DNA of 64,000 bases, taken from NCBI GenBank assembly GCA_026014815.1, contig JAOZHP010000048.1:1-64000 (forward strand), given 5' to 3'. The notes beneath the pieces are model-generated. The model saw only the letters and a program-made list of their open reading frames with translations. It had not been told where the DNA came from and searched no databases. Positions 54,293 to 60,814 of this stretch are shown piece by piece (positions within the stretch are counted from its first letter, which is position 1; every line of letters starts with the position of its first letter). A program made the translations under genes and the position numbers. This stretch comes from Candidatus Bathyarchaeota archaeon. GTDB taxonomy: Archaea; Thermoproteota; Bathyarchaeia; TCS64.

Positions 54293-55045
54293 CTATGTGC
54301 CGATGCACGGTGCGAGGTAGTAGACCAGCCTACCCAGCGACAGCTCAAAGTCCATCCTTATCGGCATGTCAGTGGTGATCTCCAGGGTGGCCACCTCGCT
54401 CGACACGATTGCTGCATCGACTATATCCTTGAGGTAGCTGAGGGTGAAGGTGGCGCCGCTGTCCTCCTCAGCCTTGAGCTCCAGGAGTTCGTCCGCACCC
54501 CTCTCCCACTCGCTGAAGGCACTGCCCATGTCCCCCACCGCACTCATCTTCAACGCCTCTCTGGTGACCTCTATCTTCACGTGCTCTCCGACGAGATCTG
54601 CGTCCCTGATGGCCTCCCTGAGGCTCTGGGTCAGTATCCGGGCGGAGGACTTGAAGAGTATCTTCGGCTGGGGGACCTCCTCGTCGAGGGGCTCCAGGAT
54701 GGTCATCTCGAATCTGCGGGTATGCCCCGGACGGATACATTGAATCACGAGGCGAGCTCTCTCCTCGTCCAGCCTGATCTTCACCCTCTCGTCTCTCTCG
54801 ACCCTGTCCAGGAACTTGAGGAACTCGCCGATCCTGATGGAGATCGTCTGCTCCCCATCGCACCTGTACTCGTCGAAGAACTCCCGGGGTAGCTCAAAGT
54901 CGACTAGGGCTACGCGGCTAGAATCCATCGCAAGGAGCGATATGCGTGCCTCGTCCACGTTGAAGCACCCCTCTTCGACGACGGCGGCTATGGCCTTCAC
55001 CAGATTCCGGAGCGGCTCGATGTCTGCGACCTCAACCTCAAACAA
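54293..55045 (-). CDS. pcn: DNA sliding clamp (PCNA)
   Basis: About 250 residues from TTG 55045, with GGAGG seven bases upstream; the in-frame ATG at 55072 is less likely because PCNA begins MFEVEVAD-like. Features are ISLLAMDSSRVALVDFELP, IRIGEFLKFLDRV, the interdomain connector LEPLDEEVPQPKI and the C-terminal PIRMDFELSLGRLVYYLAPC. As a trimer it tethers polymerase and nucleases to DNA. It is the last gene of the replication cluster and is probably the element's own clamp. Confidence 0.93.
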   Translation of the reverse strand: MFEVEVADIEPLRNLVKAIAAVVEEGCFNVDEARISLLAMDSSRVALVDFELPREFFDEYRCDGEQTISIRIGEFLKFLDRVERDERVKIRLDEERARLVIQCIRPGHTRRFEMTILEPLDEEVPQPKILFKSSARILTQSLREAIRDADLVGEHVKIEVTREALKMSAVGDMGSAFSEWERGADELLELKAEEDSGATFTLSYLKDIVDAAIVSSEVATLEITTDMPIRMDFELSLGRLVYYLAPCIGT

Positions 55046-55127
55046 AGATAAGCCTCCAAGGAAATTTATCAAGGAATTTCTACTTAACTTCTTTCACTCG
55101 CACGTTATGCTGTGACCACATGAATAA

Positions 55128-55256
55128 TCCGTATATTTAACCATAGATCCTGAAGTCATCGAAAAAGTTGATGAATTGGTGAAAACCCAGATCTACCGTA
55201 ACAGATCTCACGCTGTAGAAATTGCCTTGATCATGTTATTGGAAAAGCGGACTTAA
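55128..55256 (+). pseudogene. Ribbon-helix-helix frame without a start codon
   Basis: In frame, VYLTIDPEVIEKVDELVKTQ then IYRNRSHAVEIALIMLLEKR is a textbook ribbon-helix-helix protein (CopG type). Upstream there is a stop and no ATG, GTG or TTG in this frame. ATG 55120 is in the next frame and stops after six codons. A single-base indel, real or from assembly, would restore a start. It lies next to the TGTAAGA repeats, its possible operator. Confidence 0.5.
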
Positions 55257-55361
55257 CCCGTAGGTCAATAATTGAGCATCTAAAAACCATAAACTGAGCG
55301 TCGACTAGCTGTTAAATTATCATCAAATTCACCGTCAAGGCGTAACTGGATGTCGAAAAAC

Positions 55362-55459
55362 TGTAAGATGACTGTAAGAAAATCGATAGCCGTGTCAGAA
55401 TAATGTAAGAAAAACTGTAAGAAAAGTGTAAGATTTCGATGTAAGATTCCGATTTCTTA
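55362..55459. repeat. Phased TGTAAGA repeats (iteron-like)
   Basis: TGTAAGA begins at 55362, 55373, 55404, 55416, 55427 and 55440, with steps of 11, 31, 12, 11 and 13 bases, roughly one helical turn (the 31 step is close to three turns). An inverted copy TCTTACA is at 55453-55459. They lie between the RHH frame and the end of the 398-residue gene. Such helically phased repeats are typical of plasmid origins or operators. Confidence 0.6.
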
Positions 55460-56653
55460 CACCAGGCATGCCTGCCCTAGGGGAGCCATAATGGTCCTTA
55501 TCTCCCCGTTCTCCGGTCTTTCCAGTTCAATCAGCCCGCGTTCCTCGAATCTCAGCAATTGATCCTTAGCCCCTTGCCGGGACATATCCAGTACCTCTCC
55601 CCACCCCCCCCAGCTACTCCTAGATTCCACCTCGGCGATTATACGAAGTTGTTCCTTATCTTTCTCTCTCAAAACCGGGGTCTCTATTGTCTTCTTCTCT
55701 TTCTTTGAGGTCAGTATCTTGAAGGTTATCTCACTCAATAATCCCAGCTCCTGGAGTCTTTTCAGTGGCTCCTCCCCGAGCTCCATAAGGAACGTCACGA
55801 AGTCGTGGGGTAGAACCACCTCGGCTTCGAAGCCCTCGACCTGGTATGTGAGGACTCCCCTCTCCTGTTTGATCACCTCGCATCCGTCTGGCTGGAGGTC
55901 CCCTGAGGCTAATCCTAGTAGAAGCCTTAGGGGTACAGTGATCTTAGGAAGGGCCATAATAAGGGTGGCGGGATCTAGGGTCTCTGGAAAAAGACATAGG
56001 GCTCTCTCTGAAGAGGGAAAGGTGAAAACCCGCCCGCGAAAGTTTTTATCGTGTTCGGCGCGGTGGACTTTGATCGAGTATACCGCGTAGGGGCGTAGGC
56101 AGAACTCTAGGGAGTCGACACCGATTTTAGTGTAGTTCACGTGCGGAAATACAAACGGCCAGATTTCCACATCGTAGTCGAATGCCTCAGGATGTTCAAA
56201 ATTGCTCATTAAGCCCTCGAAGATGTCGTTAACGCAGTTCTTGGTCGCGTCTCTGATTTGGGGAATGCATCCGGGAAGCCAATTGGCTGGATCAGATTCA
56301 GCGAGGATCTTCTCAAAGTCGGGGAACGCCTTGGTGAGAAACTCGATCGCCTCCTGCCTCGACGATACGGCCCAGCCATCTGAGAGCTCCTCAAGGCTTA
56401 AATCTTCTTCTTTAAGCTTCTCAGCGTACTCCTCAGTCAGCATCTCGGCGTGTTCCTTGTGCTTTTTATCTTTGAGTTCGTCAATAAGGCGATAGTACTC
56501 ATGCTTGGCCCAAGGGAGAAGGACGCGTCCTCTCCTTATAGATTCTGCAAAGAGTTCAAGTGTCTCATAGTCCTCCCTGGAGAGGAGGTGCTTTGCATCC
56601 CGCTGATTCACCACAACTTTCAATTCTTCCATCGGCGACCTCTCAGTTTTCAC
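55457..56653 (-). CDS. Hypothetical protein with C-terminal winged helix
   Basis: 398 residues. It has a helical N-terminus with a charged coiled-coil-like part (about 50-100), a central mixed domain (NFEHPEAFDYDVEIWPFVFP onward) and a C-terminal winged helix (LRIIAEVESRSSWGGWGEVL then ALLRFEERGLIELE-like DQLLRFEERGLIELE). Not recognised. It overlaps the radical SAM gene by four bases. Confidence 0.7.
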   Translation of the reverse strand: MKTERSPMEELKVVVNQRDAKHLLSREDYETLELFAESIRRGRVLLPWAKHEYYRLIDELKDKKHKEHAEMLTEEYAEKLKEEDLSLEELSDGWAVSSRQEAIEFLTKAFPDFEKILAESDPANWLPGCIPQIRDATKNCVNDIFEGLMSNFEHPEAFDYDVEIWPFVFPHVNYTKIGVDSLEFCLRPYAVYSIKVHRAEHDKNFRGRVFTFPSSERALCLFPETLDPATLIMALPKITVPLRLLLGLASGDLQPDGCEVIKQERGVLTYQVEGFEAEVVLPHDFVTFLMELGEEPLKRLQELGLLSEITFKILTSKKEKKTIETPVLREKDKEQLRIIAEVESRSSWGGWGEVLDMSRQGAKDQLLRFEERGLIELERPENGEIRTIMAPLGQACLV

Positions 56654-57417
56654 AGTCCCACAGACTTAACAGAACCTGCCTCAATAAACTTTAAGGTACC
56701 CGATTTGACGTAGTTTCTTATGCTATGGCCTGTGCAGAAGTCCCTGAAAACATCCACGGCGCCTTGGTAGTACTCTCTGGCCTCAGTTGTACTGGTTCTC
56801 TTGTCATAGTTCCACTTTCCTAGGATCATTAAATCAACGAAGCAGAGCTCCTCCAAGACCTCATATAGGTCTTGCTTCCAGATACCCGGGCAGGGACAGG
56901 GCTCCAGAGACACCCAAGTGTACTCCCCACGTTCATGCGCGTCCTTCAACTTCTGTAACCTCCACTTCGGCGAGGGGGCATTCCCCTCCTCCCTACGAGA
57001 GAACTCATCGTCGAGGGAGACGAGGGTCATGCCATGGCGGACGCCGTCCACCGAGGAGAGCCCTAGCTTTGAGGAGGTGGCAACCCGGATTCCCCTGTCA
57101 AGTAGAAGCCGTGCAACCTCCTCCGTGGATTCTCTGACCCTCGGAATTAGGGGATCCGTCAGGAAGCTGATGAAGACCCCTACGGGCTCCAGTCCCTTGC
57201 CCAGCTGTTTTGTGATTAGATCCACTGTGTTCTTCTTGGGGTATCGTACCTGTCTCCAGTTTTCCCTGCTCTGCCGAGTCGACAATGGACCATAGCAGTA
57301 GCCACAGCCCACAGGGCAGCCCAAGGAGACGTTGACGGCGTGGGGATTCTCCGTCTCTAGGATGACCCGTGCATGCTCTAGAGCCTTTCCCCTTGGCTCA
57401 TAGAGTTCTCCCAACAT
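56650..57417 (-). CDS. Radical SAM protein (spore photolyase-like)
   Basis: 255 residues. The cluster motif is LGCPVGCGYCYGP (C-x3-C-x2-C, about residues 33-45), and the rest has the SPL-like barrel (VGVFISFLTDPLIPRVREST, ATSSKLGLSSVDGV, TWVSLEPCPC). SPL-type radical SAM proteins are often carried by archaeal mobile elements; the substrate here is unknown. It is in the long replication operon. Confidence 0.85.
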   Translation of the reverse strand: MLGELYEPRGKALEHARVILETENPHAVNVSLGCPVGCGYCYGPLSTRQSRENWRQVRYPKKNTVDLITKQLGKGLEPVGVFISFLTDPLIPRVRESTEEVARLLLDRGIRVATSSKLGLSSVDGVRHGMTLVSLDDEFSRREEGNAPSPKWRLQKLKDAHERGEYTWVSLEPCPCPGIWKQDLYEVLEELCFVDLMILGKWNYDKRTSTTEAREYYQGAVDVFRDFCTGHSIRNYVKSGTLKFIEAGSVKSVGL

Positions 57418-57430
57418 CTATGATTCCTCC

Positions 57431-57889
57431 TCACGTGCGTGCTGATAGAAATAATCGCTTAATCATGCGATTAATCTCCCCAGCCTTCTCTGGATGATTC
57501 ATTACATCATCGACTGTAAACTGCCTGAATAAAGCGTCAATTTTTAGATTAACGGTTTTCCAATCATATCCGGCAGGGCATTGATCATCAAGGTTTAAAG
57601 AATCCTCTGGATGATACACGCTGACTATTTCGGATTCATAAGCCGTGATTTTAATTTCAAAGTTTTCCTTGTCGGGACTTCCGATGAAACTTAACTCAGA
57701 CGGCTTGGCAACCCCCTTTATAGTTACTGTGGTGAGGTTAGGGTTAAGAGCCTGACACAAACTGTGTCTAATTTCACCTTTTATGAAAGAGGGCATCAAC
57801 GAACACTCAATGTAAGCGTCTTCTCTCAGGATCATACGTTTGCAAGGTAGCGTTAGCTGGCTGTTTAAATCAGTTTTATAATACTTCAA
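57431..57889 (-). CDS. Hypothetical 152-residue protein
   Basis: Mixed alpha/beta protein with no recognised domain; KSxGEIRHSLCQALN-like helix (SFIKGEIRHSLCQALNPNLT) and a C-terminal helical segment. It overlaps the DUF488 gene by four bases and lies 13 bases before the radical SAM gene, so it is in the operon. Confidence 0.65.
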   Translation of the reverse strand: MKYYKTDLNSQLTLPCKRMILREDAYIECSLMPSFIKGEIRHSLCQALNPNLTTVTIKGVAKPSELSFIGSPDKENFEIKITAYESEIVSVYHPEDSLNLDDQCPAGYDWKTVNLKIDALFRQFTVDDVMNHPEKAGEINRMIKRLFLSART

Positions 57890-58245
57890 ACCTCAGCCTC
57901 CTTGACCTTTTTCCTGATGTATGATCTATGGCAGAGCTGCTCGTCCTTCTCAGCGCAGAGCAGAACGATTAGTCCATGGACATCCATGAGTTTCCTTATC
58001 TCTTTGAGACAGGATTCCTCGTCGCGTAGGGTTGACGGTAGCTCCCTCGTGACGTTCCCGCATACGGGGAGCCACAGGTATTTCTCACCCAGACGCTTCT
58101 CTAGCCCGGTCTTCGTGTAGGAGCCAAGGAAGGCCTTATGGGGGTAGTCTCGGACATCTACAACTAGGCTAGGGTTCATCGCCTCTAGCTCGTTGAAGAA
58201 CTCCGTAGGCGTCTTGCCACCGTAACCGAGTGTACGAATCAGCAG
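57886..58245 (-). CDS. DUF488-family protein with a probable CTG start
   Basis: 119 residues if it starts at CTG 58245. The family's N-terminal motif (IRTLGYGGKTPTEFFNELEA) lies upstream of the first ATG (58179) and in frame, directly after a TGA. There is no ATG, GTG or TTG there, but AAAGGAGG lies seven bases before CTG-CTG. The C-terminal signature VLLCAEKDEQLCHRSYI is present. DUF488 proteins are of unknown function. Confidence 0.75.
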   Translation of the reverse strand: MLIRTLGYGGKTPTEFFNELEAMNPSLVVDVRDYPHKAFLGSYTKTGLEKRLGEKYLWLPVCGNVTRELPSTLRDEESCLKEIRKLMDVHGLIVLLCAEKDEQLCHRSYIRKKVKEAEV

Positions 58246-58349
58246 CCCTCAGCCTCCTTTACTATTAGCTCCTTTAACTCGTCAACGGAAAGCAGCTGGA
58301 TAAATCCGCAGTGTCCATTTGGTGGCCCATTCATGAGGGCGATATGCAC
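58239..58349 (-). CDS. Small protein, at least 36 residues
   Basis: From GTG 58349: MHIALMNGPPNGHCGFIQLL then SVDELKELIVKEAEGC. The coding pattern continues upstream in the same frame (WIWIKTDDRHV) as far as the stop of the preceding gene, without a start codon. It overlaps the CTG start of the DUF488 gene (CTGCTGA). Confidence 0.5.
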   Translation of the reverse strand: MHIALMNGPPNGHCGFIQLLSVDELKELIVKEAEGC

Positions 58350-58391
58350 TACATGTCGATCATCGGTTTTAATCCATATCCACCCCGTGTT

Positions 58392-58772
58392 TTACCAGGC
58401 ATTCTCGTAGTCTACACTCATTAAGACTCGCCAGCCTAAGTCCGTCATTTCATCTTCGAGATCTATCTTCTCAAGTTGCTCGATTAACTGTGTGCGCTTA
58501 TATCTGGAATATTTGTAAAATTCAGATACGACGTAGTTTAGTCCCTGAGAGAAACGGGTTAACTGCTCCAGTTCCTCGGGGGAGACAGCGTTTCCACGCG
58601 AATCGCACCATTCTACGATGTCTTGTATTATAGGTGAAACCTGCCTCCAGTTACCGAGGTTTCTCTCGATCACTTTTTCGTCAACCCACAGGGCGTTCTT
58701 CCTTTTCTGCGTCACCTCCTGTTCACAGGTTTCCTTACAGTCTTTCGCTGCTTGGCTAACTTTATTATCCAT
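58392..58772 (-). CDS. Hypothetical 126-residue helical protein
   Basis: Helical protein (WVDEKVIERNLGNWRQVSPI, later LTRFSQGLNYVVSEFYKYSR). The start shares an A with the preceding stop (TAATG). The frame beyond its stop codon continues into the next small gene. Not recognised. Confidence 0.65.
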   Translation of the reverse strand: MDNKVSQAAKDCKETCEQEVTQKRKNALWVDEKVIERNLGNWRQVSPIIQDIVEWCDSRGNAVSPEELEQLTRFSQGLNYVVSEFYKYSRYKRTQLIEQLEKIDLEDEMTDLGWRVLMSVDYENAW

Positions 58773-58936
58773 TAAGACTCAGCCTCCGTTATGATCTTCC
58801 TTAGCTCCTCAAGCTCTCTACGAGCATCATTTATACCAAGCTCGATACGCCAATCCTCGCTCATAGACCAGCCCATAGTAACCTCGTCTAGGCTGTGCGC
58901 TATCTCGCCGATGACGACTGCTGGCGTTCTCACCAT
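58772..58936 (-). CDS. Hypothetical 54-residue protein
   Basis: ATG 58936 has GGAGG ten bases upstream; the frame is open to 59026. It reads MVRTPAVVIGEIAHSLDEVT then ELGINDARRELEELRKIITE, two helices after a strand. Not recognised. Confidence 0.55.
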   Translation of the reverse strand: MVRTPAVVIGEIAHSLDEVTMGWSMSEDWRIELGINDARRELEELRKIITEAES

Positions 58937-59018
58937 CGGTCCTCGGCCTCCGTTTACCACCGAATAAGGTGGAGAATCTCTTCTGTTTCCAAATCGACGG
59001 AAACACTTTTCTACTAAC

Positions 59019-59207
59019 TTAATCAATTATTTCACACTCCTGTTGGGGAACGGTCGAAACGGCCGTCCCTCTCCAAAGCGTTCGCGCCTCCTTTAAAAAC
59101 ATCCAGGCATTCGCCTCTTTTAACGAAACACCCAATATTTTAGACGCTTTAGCCGCTTTTTCTGCTAACTTTTTGTTAGCAGATTCACTTAGTTTGAGAT
59201 GCTGCAT
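59019..59207 (-). CDS. Hypothetical 62-residue protein
   Basis: ATG 59207 (ten bases after GGAGG) overlaps the preceding stop (TAATG). It reads MQHLKLSESANKKLAEKAAK then ILGVSLKEANAWMFLKEA, an RHH- or helix-hairpin-like small protein. The longer frame to 59351 is not favoured. Confidence 0.55.
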   Translation of the reverse strand: MQHLKLSESANKKLAEKAAKASKILGVSLKEANAWMFLKEARTLWRGTAVSTVPQQECEIID

Positions 59208-59344
59208 TATTCCTTGACCTCCATTTCGATCTTTGTTATCCCCCGAACCATCAGAACGTTCTTCTCCGCGATGAGGCCGGATTCGAGCAGCTGTCTGGCA
59301 ATGTGATTTGCCAATTCGTAAACCTTCCAACCATGAACCATCAT
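59207..59344 (-). CDS. Hypothetical 45-residue protein
   Basis: ATG 59344 overlaps the stop of the Cas4-like gene (ATGA), and its own stop overlaps the next start (TAATG). It reads MMVHGWKVYELANHIARQLL then KNVLMVRGITKIEMEVKE. The double overlap is strong support for a real gene. Confidence 0.6.
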   Translation of the reverse strand: MMVHGWKVYELANHIARQLLESGLIAEKNVLMVRGITKIEMEVKE

Positions 59345-60060
59345 GAATCACTCTCCAGAGGGTTTAATGCAGGAACCACCCCTGCACGTGCTCCCTCGAT
59401 TCTAAAATCAATGTCCGCCGAACAATACTCAGGTAAGCACTCCCACTCCTCCTCAGGGCCAGGAAGACCACTGGGGTCCTTATCGTTCAAAGCGGCATCG
59501 AGGGCAAACGCCCGAGACCACAGAAACGAATCCAGCATGTTCGTCCACTCCTCAACTTCCTCAACCACCACTTCTTCAGCCACCATCAAAACCCGACTTC
59601 GACACACATCCAAGAGTTCCCTGTTCGCATGACCCAACGCAAGATAAGCCTGAACCTGACGACGATAGCCTTGACCGGCACCTTCCCTCTTCTTGTAGAA
59701 GGTTGAAGCAGGCATCTTAAGATCGTAGAGAATGTCGCCGTTACCGTCGTCGTATACGAAGTCAAGTGTTCCTCGGATGCTGATGCCGTCACGGGTCACG
59801 GTGTAGGTCTTCTGGTTGATCTTGAAGAGTGGGCTCCACTGTCTGTCGAAGGTGAATCCCCGGTAGATGTTCCACAGGCTGCGTGTGTTGAAGGTTGCCT
59901 GTTTCGGGTGAACTCTCCGGTAGTATGCTTTACGCAGGCAGTAGATGAGCTCGGTAACGTGGTAAACATGAGTTTTAGGTAGACGGTATTTTACTGATTT
60001 TTTGAGGTGGCAAACGATAGGGTCAGGAAGATGTTCAAACCCGACTTTAGGTGGAGTCAT
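59341..60060 (-). CDS. Cas4/RecB-like PD-(D/E)XK nuclease
   Basis: 239 residues from ATG 60060, with GGAGG nine bases upstream; the frame is open to 60141. It has HVTELIYCLRKAYYRR near the start (a Cas4-type Cys), the nuclease motif IRGTLDFVYDDGNGDILYDL K (Asp, Asp-x-Lys), RRQVQAYLALG, and Cys residues near the end (WECLPEYCSADIDF). It is the second Cas4-like gene of the region and probably resects DNA ends for the element. Confidence 0.8.
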   Translation of the reverse strand: MTPPKVGFEHLPDPIVCHLKKSVKYRLPKTHVYHVTELIYCLRKAYYRRVHPKQATFNTRSLWNIYRGFTFDRQWSPLFKINQKTYTVTRDGISIRGTLDFVYDDGNGDILYDLKMPASTFYKKREGAGQGYRRQVQAYLALGHANRELLDVCRSRVLMVAEEVVVEEVEEWTNMLDSFLWSRAFALDAALNDKDPSGLPGPEEEWECLPEYCSADIDFRIEGARAGVVPALNPLESDS

Positions 60061-60814
60061 TCTGTTGATTCCTCCTTGGTTTGGTATAGGTCCAGCCTCG
60101 GTCGGTATGTATGATAGTTCCTTCTTTTTCGATAGTCTCAAGGGTGCGGGTCACTCGACGTGGGGGAATTGTGGATTCAAGCAGATATTGTATGGATGCA
60201 ACTGTTATGGGGTTTTTCTGTTTTGTGATTAGTTCCCGTATAGTATCTATGTCAACATCATGTTGACTAGCCGTTTTTTCAGGTTGGCTGATTGGTTCTT
60301 CGACAGAATCCTCTAATTGTTCGTATGTTTGTTTATAGTCTTCGAATGCTTGGCGGTCAGTCTTTCCTCCGGTTTTGAGATCCTTATGTTCCCAATAGAC
60401 ATCCCAGAATATTTGACGGGTTTCGTAGATAAAGTGTGCCTTCAACCTCTGCTTCAGTTTGTCCCAGCTTACCTGGTCATATATCCCCCATTTGGCAAAA
60501 GTGGCTCCCCAGAACCAGTTGGCGTATTCACCCATGGTCATTTCAGATATTCTCAGGAGTGTTCTTTTCATGTAACCCTGCCCACAATCCGGGCACCGGC
60601 ACCTTGCCTGCGAGATAACGGAGTTTCCCTTCTTTTCCTTCAACATAGTTTTGAAGTCCCATAGAGTTCCGTAGTGGAGACAGTAAGGGCAGAGAACCTT
60701 CGTCGCCTCCATCGTTTTCCTGAACATAACATCCTTTCGCGTCACCCCCTCAGGAGTTAACCCAAGGCCCTCAAAGGTGAACTTTGTCTGACGGGGATGT
60801 TTAGTGAGAGTCAA
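60047..60814 (-). CDS. Zinc-ribbon protein with C-terminal winged helix
   Basis: 255 residues. The zinc ribbon is CPYCLHYGTLWDF then CRCPDCGQGYMKRT, a helical middle follows, and the end is a winged helix (TIRELITKQKNPITVASIQY then RRVTRTLETIEKEGTIIHTD). It overlaps the primase gene by four bases. It is probably a DNA-binding replication accessory or regulator. Confidence 0.75.
   Translation of the reverse strand: MTLTKHPRQTKFTFEGLGLTPEGVTRKDVMFRKTMEATKVLCPYCLHYGTLWDFKTMLKEKKGNSVISQARCRCPDCGQGYMKRTLLRISEMTMGEYANWFWGATFAKWGIYDQVSWDKLKQRLKAHFIYETRQIFWDVYWEHKDLKTGGKTDRQAFEDYKQTYEQLEDSVEEPISQPEKTASQHDVDIDTIRELITKQKNPITVASIQYLLESTIPPRRVTRTLETIEKEGTIIHTDRGWTYTKPRRNQQNDST

Noticed and set aside
55362..55459. 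CRISPR-like array
   Set aside because: The repeated unit is only seven bases with 4-24 base gaps. This fits iterons or operators, not CRISPR repeats and spacers.
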